A DNA stretch of 64,000 nucleotides from Tubulanus polymorphus. Taxonomy: Eukaryota; Nemertea; Palaeonemertea; Tubulaniformes; Tubulanidae. Location of the stretch: the NCBI RefSeq assembly GCF_964204645.1, contig NC_134035.1, forward strand, positions 11,761,951-11,825,950, in the 5' to 3' direction. Each line of letters begins with the position of its first letter. The stretch's first letter is position 1. A model generated the notes under the pieces. That model ran no database searches. It saw nothing but the letters and a program-made list of their open reading frames with translations, and was not told where the DNA came from. Both the position numbers and the translations under genes were made by a program. Positions 54,100 to 62,843 of this stretch are shown here, in pieces.

Positions 54100-56705
54100 A
54101 TTCTGTATGCCGTATATAATACAATAGACTATTTTTACCACTTCTGTCTATCACAAATCTATCACAAATCAGTAGTCTTAATTGATGTCACGCAGTACTA
54201 GCGTGTATTATGTAACGTGTTATATTTCACCGATCACAGTTTCACGGGTGATCAACCATGTATATTATTGTGTATATAAACCTTTTTCCTGCAATAAAGT
54301 GGGGTTCAGTTTTTCGTTTGTACCTAGCTGTGTTGGAGTTATTTTTCTGCCTTTGGAGGATCTACAGTCCCAGGTCATTTTCCGTATGACATTTTGGTCC
54401 CTCGAGCCGAGGAAATAGAAACAGCAAGATGGACGAAGAAGATAAGAAAAAATTATACAACACGAGGAAAGGACATCGGAGTCACCTAACGAAATTATTT
54501 ACGAGAGGAAGAGACGCGGTATCTCAGGAGCAAAGCGTGCAAGGTATGTCCGTCGTATCGATGATAAAGGAAAAAATTCAAATGATGACCGATTTAGATT
54601 CAAACTTATTAGAATTTTATTCGAAAGAAAAAGAAATTTGCGACTTTATCGCCGAGTCTGAAGATTATTTGTCGGAACGAAAAATTGATTTGTCAGTGTT
54701 GGAGCATTCCGTACAAGCTCTTACGATTAATGTTCCTTCAAACCGTGATTTTACAACTCGTCCGAAAAGATTAACGCTCGAAAAATTAAAATTGCCGACA
54801 TTCTCAGGAAACCTCCTAGAATGGAAGTCATTCTGGGACTTATTTTGCGCAACAGTTGACGAGCAGTCGGATCTCTCGGGTATCGAAAAATTTAGTCATT
54901 TGATTACTCATTTGACAGGAGAAGCCAAAGAATGTCTTGAGGGCCTCCCGTTAACCGATGTGAATTATTTCGTTGCAAAAAAGTTATTGTGCGACCGATT
55001 CGGGCAAGCTCATAAAATCGCTGAGGTCTATATGACATCCTTGTTGAGTTTACCGGCACCCCGCTATGATCTAAAATCGTTAAGGTCATTTTACGATAAG
55101 TTAGAGAAATACATCAGGAGTTTAGATTCGATAGGGAAGCCTACTTCAAATTATGGCGCCATGTTAGTTCCGGTTCTGCGAACGAAATTACCATATGAAG
55201 TAAATTTGAGTATTTCTAAAGAGCATGGCAATAAAGACTGGGACCTCGACTCGTTGCGTACGGCTATAAAGAATGAAGTGTTAACTCTCGAGGCGTGTAA
55301 CACTTTGAGTTGTTCGAATTCAACTCAAGCCAAAAGTTCAACCGTGACGTCGTTGATTTCGACCGTAGATCGCGTGAATTATAATAGACCGGTTAAACAA
55401 CAACTACACCGTCCCAACAATTCGAACCGCGGTAAATGCGCGTATTGTTATTCTTCAAATCATTACGCGAACCAGTGCGAGATCATAACTGACCCTGAAA
55501 TTCGCTTCAGTATGATCAGAAATGCGAATTTATGTTATAGTTGTTTAGGGAAACACCGTTCTCGAGATTGTGGTTCTCAACAGCGGTGTAAATCGTGCGG
55601 CGGCAAGCATCATTCGAGTTTGTGCAGTGCTTCTTTTTTCAGGCGATCTCAACCTAAGGGTGTGCGTGCACATTTGGTCAGTTGTGAGCGTAGCGTTGAT
55701 GGTACTGCGCCTACACCTCAGTTAGTACCCGCGGCTCGCAATCCCACACCACAACAGCAGTCAACAATGAGTTTAATAAATGAATCCAATTCTTACGCAA
55801 AGTCAGAAACGTCTATAGAAAATGTTAACATTTCAGTAGCCGTTAATACGGTTCAAACGATTCCAGTTCATTTAAAAACTGCTGTTGGTAGGGTAACGGG
55901 ACCCGAGGAACATACCTTCGCCAACATCCTTTTCGATGATGGATCGCAAAGATCATTTGTTACGGAAGAGTTAGCAAATCTTCTAAAATTACAGATTATC
56001 AAAAATGCAGATTTGAATTTGTGTACTTTTGGGGTAACTTCGACTACGAACAGGAAGGTCGATATTGTAGAGATTAACATAATATGTACAGATGGATCTA
56101 CTTTAAAAGTCGAAGCAATAGTTGTACCGGCCATAACAAAACCATTACTTGTGCCTTCTGATATTGAAACAATTAATGAATTTAAAGGTCTTCAATTTGC
56201 ACAACCCATACATTACGCTTCAGATCACATCGACATTTCTGTATTAATCGGAAGTGATTATTACTACAATTTTATTGAGACTGAAGGCACAATACGGTCG
56301 AGCGATGGTCCAGTAGCGGTTCCAACTAAACTCGGTTATGTTATAACTGGGCCGAGGAAAAATGGTAGTTCTAGTAATGTTAGCATGTTACATGTAGTAT
56401 CGGAGCCTGATTCTTATAATCTTGGCCGATTCTGGTCGTTAGATATTTTAGGTATCACGCCTCCAGTCGACGAAACTTCCAATTTTTTAGAGGAATATCT
56501 AAATAGTTCTATTTCTAAAGAAGGAGGTATCTATCAGGCAAAACTCCCGTGGAGAGTGGGTTATGGTCCTTTACCATCAAATTACTCGGTAGCATACGGC
56601 CGTACAAGATCACTCGCTCGGCGCCTGTTTCAATCTTCGTTGTTAGAGAGTTATGACTCGAGTTGGAAGACATCTTACCGTGTGAAGAATAAAACCGTCA
56701 AATAA
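54100..56705 (+). mobile_element. 5' part of a BEL/Pao LTR retrotransposon (leader, gag and protease only)
   Basis: Non-coding leader about 54100-54428 with a TATA-like 'tatataaa' (54273-54280), an AATAAA (54293-54298) and 'attttggtccctcgagccga' shortly before the start codon, a leader phrase I associate with BEL elements. The gag-protease frame follows (54429-56705). There is no reverse transcriptase, integrase or recognisable 3' LTR downstream; the next genes are host GPCRs. So this is a 3'-truncated copy. Confidence 0.75.
54429..56705 (+). CDS. BEL/Pao gag-protease polyprotein, truncated before reverse transcriptase
   Basis: 758 codons without a stop. An N-terminal coiled region is followed by the DUF1759-type gag core (KLPTFSGNLLEWKSFWDLF, about residues 115-135). 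Then three zinc knuckles: CAYCYSSNHYANQC (about 337-350), CYSCLGKHRSRDC (about 367) and CKSCGGKHHSSLC (about 386). A retropepsin-like protease follows with the active-site motif FDDGSQRSF (about 500-510), as in the DUF1758 family, and VLIGSDYYYNF. The C-terminus reaches the 'LPWRVGYGPLPSNYSVAYGR' linker that normally leads into reverse transcriptase, then ends after a short unrelated basic tail. In intact elements this frame continues for about another 1,000 residues. The uninterrupted frame suggests a fairly recent insertion. Confidence 0.88.
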   Translation: MDEEDKKKLYNTRKGHRSHLTKLFTRGRDAVSQEQSVQGMSVVSMIKEKIQMMTDLDSNLLEFYSKEKEICDFIAESEDYLSERKIDLSVLEHSVQALTINVPSNRDFTTRPKRLTLEKLKLPTFSGNLLEWKSFWDLFCATVDEQSDLSGIEKFSHLITHLTGEAKECLEGLPLTDVNYFVAKKLLCDRFGQAHKIAEVYMTSLLSLPAPRYDLKSLRSFYDKLEKYIRSLDSIGKPTSNYGAMLVPVLRTKLPYEVNLSISKEHGNKDWDLDSLRTAIKNEVLTLEACNTLSCSNSTQAKSSTVTSLISTVDRVNYNRPVKQQLHRPNNSNRGKCAYCYSSNHYANQCEIITDPEIRFSMIRNANLCYSCLGKHRSRDCGSQQRCKSCGGKHHSSLCSASFFRRSQPKGVRAHLVSCERSVDGTAPTPQLVPAARNPTPQQQSTMSLINESNSYAKSETSIENVNISVAVNTVQTIPVHLKTAVGRVTGPEEHTFANILFDDGSQRSFVTEELANLLKLQIIKNADLNLCTFGVTSTTNRKVDIVEINIICTDGSTLKVEAIVVPAITKPLLVPSDIETINEFKGLQFAQPIHYASDHIDISVLIGSDYYYNFIETEGTIRSSDGPVAVPTKLGYVITGPRKNGSSSNVSMLHVVSEPDSYNLGRFWSLDILGITPPVDETSNFLEEYLNSSISKEGGIYQAKLPWRVGYGPLPSNYSVAYGRTRSLARRLFQSSLLESYDSSWKTSYRVKNKTVK

Positions 56706-57334
56706 TTTTCAATTGAAACTAACAATTCGTATGTACGAATAAATCGTTAAATTCATTCGTATCGAGCCGACTAGACATCTTATCCAAGGTATCTTATATA
56801 TTTTGTTGCCTAAACTCTGATATTTCGTTGGGGTATGGATTTGATAGTTTGACAAAAATGTTTGATCAAATATGATAGTTTGATATGGATGAATCTGATA
56901 TTTCTTTCTGGTAGAATATGATAGTTTGATACGTATAGAATATGATAGTTTGTATGGTAAGATATGATATTTTGTCTGGTTGAGTGAGTAGTCTGCAAGG
57001 TGACGGTTGAATATGAACTTTCAGTTTATAGATATTAAGAACGAGGATTGTCAGGCACCAAATAATGCTTTGACAAGTTTGTATATTATGCAGTTTTTGC
57101 TATCTTTATTCGAGTTTTTTTTTTCATTGGAGGAAAGCCGTTTTTTCTCTATAGAGACTATGTTATACATGTATTTAAAAAACGTCAGTCTAGAACTGAA
57201 GGTTATTTGAATTGACAAACGGATGAAGAAGGCGTAAACTTGTGAATATGTGTGAATATCATATAGCCAAGAATATAGTTTCAATGATAAGTGATATATA
57301 TGTAATTGAGAGCAAAGTCTGATCGGTCGACGAA
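56706..57334. other. Spacer and 5' region of GPCR copy 1
   Basis: Contains a degenerate series of 'tatgatagtttgatatggat'-like phrases (about 56865-56980). From about 57120 the sequence is similar to the region before the second GPCR (from about 60105: 'gaaagccgtt', 'ctgaaggt', 'atttgaattgac', 'gtaattgagag'). So the 5' UTR/promoter-proximal DNA belongs to the duplicated unit. Confidence 0.6.
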
Positions 57335-58285
57335 ATGGCTTTAACTTCCATTCTTCATAACGGCACCAACCCAACTAATTTATACACAGCCGTTGTGCTT
57401 GCAGCAACTACGATTAACGAGACCTATCTCTGGTTTTACCTCGTATTCGCCAGTCTTTGTTATATCCTCGGATTCACCGGTAATCTTCTTATAGTAATAG
57501 TAATGCTGCAACGTAAACTATGGCGACGTTCTTTCAGTCGTATGTTCGTTCAACTAGCCGTCTGCGACACTTTGGTTCTTTTCTACGCTTATTTCTGTAA
57601 ATACATCAACGTCATATCTTATACATTTCACGGAAAGAAATTACTGGTTAAACCTTCAACACGAATTCAGTGTATATTTTTTGAGTTTTTCCTATCATGT
57701 GGCCTTTCGACCAGTCCGTGGACGCTGGTCCTTATAGCAACTGAGCGAATGTGTGTGGTTTGTTTCCCGTTTAGAGGTCCTCGTTTCTGGAGCCCTAAAA
57801 CTGCTTCTAAACTTTGCATTTCCGTAGTGTGTTTCGTATCGCTGGGCTATAGCTTTATACTTCTAGCTATCGATGTTAGTGACAACGGTTGTATCGTTAC
57901 GAATGTACCCACATTCACCAAGCCTTTGCTAACGTCAATTCTTATCTCTATCGGCCCGTTTTTTTCGTTAGCCATCATGTCGTCAATCACTTCTATCACT
58001 TTATTCAGAAGAAAAGGCAACTCAGAAACAACCCGAGCATCGAAATACTCAAATCAGGTAACCATGTTAGTTCTGTTACTATGCATCTTCTTCATGGTTA
58101 CAACATTCCCGACATCTTTATTTAGCCCTTTTATCTGGACAAATTCAGAATTAAAAAACATCTTCGCCGTTTTCAACGATATTATGATGGTAAATTATTC
58201 GTCTAATCTCTACTTGTATCTGATGACGGGAAAAGAAATCAGAATCGAATTGCGGAATTTAATCTTCGAAAGGAAATCGTCTTGA
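57335..58285 (+). CDS. Class A (rhodopsin-type) GPCR, tandem copy 1
   Basis: Single-exon frame, 316 residues. Seven hydrophobic segments: TM1 with GFTGNLLIVIVML (the GN motif), TM2 with LAVCDTLVLF (the LAxxD motif), TM3 ending ATERMCVVCFPF (an E-R-M variant of DRY), TM4-TM6, and TM7 with NYSSNLYLYLMTG, a variant of NPxxY. Cys in IQC before TM3 and NGC in the second extracellular loop can form the usual disulfide. N-terminal NGTNPTN gives glycosylation sites. The short third loop (RRKGNSETTRASK) and lack of CWxP in TM6 are unusual. This resembles invertebrate peptide-type orphan receptors; the ligand is not identifiable. Copy 2 at 60292-61242 is about nine-tenths identical by eye. Confidence 0.9.
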   Translation: MALTSILHNGTNPTNLYTAVVLAATTINETYLWFYLVFASLCYILGFTGNLLIVIVMLQRKLWRRSFSRMFVQLAVCDTLVLFYAYFCKYINVISYTFHGKKLLVKPSTRIQCIFFEFFLSCGLSTSPWTLVLIATERMCVVCFPFRGPRFWSPKTASKLCISVVCFVSLGYSFILLAIDVSDNGCIVTNVPTFTKPLLTSILISIGPFFSLAIMSSITSITLFRRKGNSETTRASKYSNQVTMLVLLLCIFFMVTTFPTSLFSPFIWTNSELKNIFAVFNDIMMVNYSSNLYLYLMTGKEIRIELRNLIFERKSS

Positions 58286-60291
58286 CCAGCCACAAAATGT
58301 TGCCGTCCTTCGAATTTGACAATCGACTTATAAATCCAATTAGCAAACATGAAACCAGTCCAACTTTTAACCGTGCGGGGCATTAATTCCTAGATGTGCT
58401 GACGACAACGAAAAAGATTCCACTCGTCCATCGCTCTTAAACTTACTGTTAAACTTCTAGTTCTAATCAATGATAATTTATAGTATCGAAAGAGTGATTA
58501 ATAATCAGAAAATACCGGCATTCAGAAACGATCCGCATCGGAATTCCAGTCGACAGACTATTTGGGTGCAGCTGTATTAACGTAATATTATGAAAGGAAG
58601 ATCACATTCGTTCAATTTGCAAAAAAAAAGTTTTTTCGTAATATTGAAATTTTATACCTTGTTTATTACAAGCTCTCTACCAACACGATGCGTGTATCGT
58701 ATTTTACCTCGATTCCTTTCCATTGACAATTCGTTAATGTCGTCTGGGGATGAAACTACGATTGCAAATGAACCCTTTGATTATCCTTCAAAAACAGCGA
58801 TTCGTTTAATCGGTCAATCTGATTACCTCGCAACTACTGACCCTACTTTCAATCGGTCAATCTGATTACCATTACCATACTGACCCAATTTTCAACTGGT
58901 CAATCGGATTATCTTGCACATACTGACCCTATTTTCAACCGTTTAAGTTTATTGAAATTAGGAGATATTAACAAACTGCAACTAGCTTCCTTAATTTACA
59001 ACTTCGTATGATCAAAACTTCCCACAGCCTTCTCCGATTACTGGAATTTCGGTCATCACATACACATTATCGAAACACCCGGACAATGGATAACTTACGA
59101 TAATACCACATTGCAAAACTAACTTTAGACGATACACACTCTAAATATTTCTGGACCTTTTCTGTGGCATTCCAAAATCGATTCGTAAATTCCCCAGTCT
59201 ACAAGGTATTTGAAAGAAAATATTTAAAATTCATCTAAGCTTCGTGATTATGTATAACCCACTTATACATTGATTTGTGATGTATCATTAATTCTATCTC
59301 TTTAGATTATTATTATGAACTTCCTTGTTGTATTTCAATGTTTGAATGAATGCCTTTAACTGCATATAATCTGAAAAAGTGCATCCTTATTACCCAGCGT
59401 TCCATATATGACCTCAATTAATTGTCAGAAAACTTGCAAGCTACATTCTGGCCATGGGTCATGCGCTTGACCTTTTGGGTCAAAGAGGTAATCTCAGTTT
59501 CATGGTGCGTCACCTAGTTATTTTTCTATCTAGAAAAGTATATTTCACATATCTTATTTGCAAATATTCTCTATTCCTATGTTATCCATTATAAAAGCGA
59601 TTATAAATGTATGTCCACTTTGATACTGTTTTCCCTGTGTTTTGATGTTAACATTTTATTGCATATCATTTCCTATGTAACTTGTATATTATATGGAGCA
59701 ATAAAATTAAAGTTCAAGTTATCTACCAACAAGGGTCATAGAACATAGGGCTTTTAGGCAGCACTGATACTCTTCAACACAGGTAATAACCCTTCAGCCC
59801 CACTATCAAAAGTTCTTGAATCTATGACCTGCTGATTGAGTCCATAATTGACTACATGGGTTCTTTAGGGTACTAATAATAATAGTGATAATAATAACAA
59901 GAGTATTCCATAATTATGGGATATACACTTTCGTTCCTAGATACCCCAACTATTTACTATGTTTTACTAAGTGGCTCGTCATTTCGTAGTATGCTCCAGC
60001 TAAGTGGTGATCTCGTAAAGGGTCCTCCGTACAACTGTATCTAATATTTTGCACTTCGCAGAATGAAGAACTAACGATACTTTGTAAATGATATTTTTTT
60101 CGAATTCTGAAAGCCGTTGTTTCACTATAGAGACTACTGCGGTGAAGACCTAAGTCCGAAACTGAAGGTCATTTGAATTGACGAACAGACGAAGAAGGCG
60201 TATACATTAACGTACATCATAAAGCCGCCGAGAATATAGTTACAATGATTAGTGATATGTAATTGAGAGTATAGTCTGATTGGTTGAGGAA
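58286..60291. other. Spacer between the two GPCR copies
   Basis: From 58286 to about 58560 is the 3' flank of copy 1, which resembles the 3' flank of copy 2 ('agtatcgaaaga', 'aatcagaaaat', 'catcggaatt'). At 58800-58935 a degenerate tandem of 'cggtcaatctgattacc' followed by 'tactgacccta' occurs about three times. 59000-60100 shows nothing recognisable. From about 60105 the duplicated 5' region of copy 2 begins. Confidence 0.6.
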
Positions 60292-61242
60292 ATGGCTTCA
60301 ACTTCCATTCCTCAGAACCGCACGAACCCTACTAATATATACACAGCCGTTGTACTGGCTGCAACTACGATTAACGAGACCTATCTCTGGTTTTACCTCG
60401 TATTCGCCAGTCTTTGTTATATCCTCGGATTCACCGGTAATCTTCTTATAGTAATAGTAATGCTGCAACGTAAATTATGGCGACGTTCTTTCAGTCGTAT
60501 GTTCGTTCAACTAGCCGTCTGCGACACTTTGGTTCTCTTCTGCGCTTATTTCAGTAAATACGTCAACGTTATATCTTATACATTTCACGGTAAGAAATTA
60601 CTGGTTAAACCTTCAACACGAATTCAATGTATATGTTTTGAGTTTTTTCTATCACTTGGCCTTTCGACTAGTCCGTGGACGTTGGTCATCATAGCTACCG
60701 AGCGAATGTGCGTGGTTTGTTTCCCGTTCAGAGGTCCTCGTTTCTGGAACCCTAATACTGCTTCAAAATTATGCATTTCCGTAGTGTGTTTCGTATCGCT
60801 GGGCTATAGCTATTTGTTTTTAGCTATCGATGTTAGTGACAACGGTTGTATCGTTACGAATGTACCCACATTCACCAAGCCTTTGCTAACGTCTATTCTT
60901 ATCTCTATCGGCCCGTTTTTTTCGTTAGCCATCATGTCGTCAATCACTTCTATCACTTTATACAGAAGAAAAGGCAACTCAGAAACAACCCGAGCATCGA
61001 AATACTCAAACCAGGTAACCATGTTAGTTCTGTTACTATGCATCTTCTTCATGGTTACAACATTCCCGACATTTATATTTAGCCCTTTTGTCTGGACAAA
61101 TTCAGAATTAAAAAACATCTTCGCCGTTTTCACCGATATTTTAATGATTAACTATTCGTCTAATCTCTACTTGTATCTGATGACAGGTAAAGAAATCAGA
61201 ATCGAATTGCGGAATTTGATCTTCGAAAAGAAACCGCCATGA
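60292..61242 (+). CDS. Class A (rhodopsin-type) GPCR, tandem copy 2
   Basis: Single exon, ATG 60292 (the in-frame upstream TTG at 60280 is not needed; 60292 aligns with the start of copy 1), 316 residues, the same length as copy 1. Same motifs: GFTGNLLIVIVML, LAVCDTLVLFCAYF, ATERMCVVCFPF, NYSSNLYLYLMTG. Differences from copy 1 are scattered and mostly conservative (for example ICFEFFLSLGLS for IFFEFFLSCGLS, and NPNTASK for SPKTASK). No frameshift or stop, so both copies look functional. Divergence is concentrated in TM3, the N-terminus and TM7. Confidence 0.9.
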   Translation: MASTSIPQNRTNPTNIYTAVVLAATTINETYLWFYLVFASLCYILGFTGNLLIVIVMLQRKLWRRSFSRMFVQLAVCDTLVLFCAYFSKYVNVISYTFHGKKLLVKPSTRIQCICFEFFLSLGLSTSPWTLVIIATERMCVVCFPFRGPRFWNPNTASKLCISVVCFVSLGYSYLFLAIDVSDNGCIVTNVPTFTKPLLTSILISIGPFFSLAIMSSITSITLYRRKGNSETTRASKYSNQVTMLVLLLCIFFMVTTFPTFIFSPFVWTNSELKNIFAVFTDILMINYSSNLYLYLMTGKEIRIELRNLIFEKKPP

Positions 61243-62408
61243 GCTAAAATGCTGCCGTCCCTGTAATATATACATGTTCGGCAGTGTTCATTTAACCTTT
61301 GTGCTGTATACACATCTCTCGAATGGATATGATTTATTTAATCAATTAGGAGATCTTTATCCGCATAACTAGACTATTAACTCTCCATCTTTCTTTCCCC
61401 GTGTCTAATTTATCCAATTAGGAAACATTAAAACTTACTTACAATCGTACGGAGAATTTAATCATAGATCTGCTGACGAAGACTATGAAAAAATTTCCTC
61501 TCGTTCATCGCCCTTGAACTATTAAACTTCAAGTGATAATTTAGTATCGAAAGAATGATAAGTAATCAGAAAATCGGTATTCAGAAATTACCGGCATCGG
61601 AATTTCAGTCAGCGCTACAGCATAAATCCATACTTATCCTGCCACACTCTATCCGGCGCCGGGAACGAAGAGGGTTAGATATTGAAATCGGAATCGAAGT
61701 GCATTATGTTCTATCCCATCAAAATCATCAAGTAAAACAAAATTTTGTTTCAAACGTTATAATCATATCAACGCTCAAGCTTTATCAAACACTCGCAGAT
61801 ATACTAATATTAGTTCTTACATAATACCGCCAATGTAATATATAGGGGCAGCACTTACCGCTTTAAGATTTGTCACCAATCTTCTTACTGCGGCACGCGA
61901 GTACACTGAATCGGATTTTCGACGCAGATTGTAAAGCCGATTCCGTGTTTTTATTGCGCTTATCGCGACCCCGACTCCCTTGCGTCCTTCATTTACTTCC
62001 GTGTTTCTGTCAATTTTTTTCCGATTTTCGGGTCGAATTTTCAATCGGGGAAGGAAATTAACCGAACTGAAGTAATTGGAACCAGCTCAACAGCAAAATT
62101 AATCAGATTTTAATCGACCACACAGCAGCAAAAACGACGACATTTAAACTCAGTTTAACTTAAAAGTAAAGAGAACAGCTGTAGCGTAGTAGATTATTGT
62201 AGACTTCTTCCTCATTCACTCCCGACACTCAGCTCAGTCTCAGGCCGGTTAACAAATTAATTCAGACTTACTACAGTACCAGAGAGTACACCTGTCCAAC
62301 TTGAACTAGGCCTAGAGGGCTGGCTAAAGGCAATTGAATATGGGCTTTGATACTGGAAAAATAATTGATAATCCACTAGCGATTAGAACAGCTACAAAGA
62401 CGTACTAA

Positions 62409-62530
62409 AACTTAAAGTCTATTTATTATCTATTGTCCACGATCTTTTTGGGATATTTCGCTTAATTTTCGATGTGCATACCTCAAATAGGTCTTAATCG
62501 AATCAGTAGAGTTGTGCAGTCCAGATAAAT
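62409..62530 (+). repeat. Dispersed repeat, copy 2 (first copy at 17707-17825)
   Basis: Shares 'tccacgatctttttgggata' through 'gtagagttgtgcagtccaga' with the intronic block at 17707-17825, in the same orientation and with only a few differences. Confidence 0.8.
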
Positions 62531-62693
62531 CATTTCCAAGATTTTTTGGAATGTTCGGGAATATTTCTCTTAATCTTTTGAACACATACCTCAAATTGGG
62601 CTTAATACGGCACAGCAATCCCGCTGATACATTCTGGCATTTCCGACAGAACGCTCATAAGCTGTCTTTGGGTACCCTTTTGATTATTTGATA

Positions 62694-62747
62694 TGCCCTA
62701 TTTTGGGGTGCACCCCTCTCTGAATCAGACCCTAGATCCGCCCCTGG
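62694..62747 (-). repeat. Transposon-end-like repeat 'aggggcggatctaggg' (related copy at 30207-30262)
   Basis: Read on the minus strand: 'aggggcggatctagggtctg', then 'gattcagagaggggtgca' and 'ccccaaaatagg'. The block at 30207-30262 has the same order on the plus strand (caggggcggatttagggttt; tgattcattgtggggta; cccccaaaatagg). 'CAGGGGCGGAT' termini are common on DNA transposons and their MITEs in animal genomes. Confidence 0.75.
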
Positions 62748-62843
62748 TTTAGCTAGTGGATTACCAATTAACTATTTCCGGTATCAAAACCCATATTGAA
62801 GAGCCTGTGTTAATACGTCCATTTTCTCTCAGCGACTGTCGCG

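Larger units (their letters stand above)
61243..62843. other. Intergenic region before the FGFR1OP2-like gene
   Basis: Contains the 3' flank of GPCR copy 2 (to about 61610), a dispersed repeat (62409-62530) and an inverted 'gggcggat' repeat (62694-62747). A possible 5' UTR splice acceptor 'attttctctcag' lies at 62821-62832, just before the ATG at 62844. On the minus strand, 61850-62044 has an open frame ending in a good donor (gtaagtgctg) that could be the first exon of a divergent gene, but nothing supports its identity. Confidence 0.45.

Noticed and set aside
58590-58865. 91-codon frame between the GPCR copies
   Set aside because: No recognisable domain; overlaps a degenerate tandem repeat.
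58800-58935. Short spaced repeats that might suggest a CRISPR-like array
   Set aside because: Only about three degenerate units with no regular spacers, in an animal genome; a decayed minisatellite is enough.
60280-60291. Upstream start extending GPCR copy 2 by four codons
   Set aside because: The upstream codon is TTG; ATG 60292 aligns with the start of copy 1.
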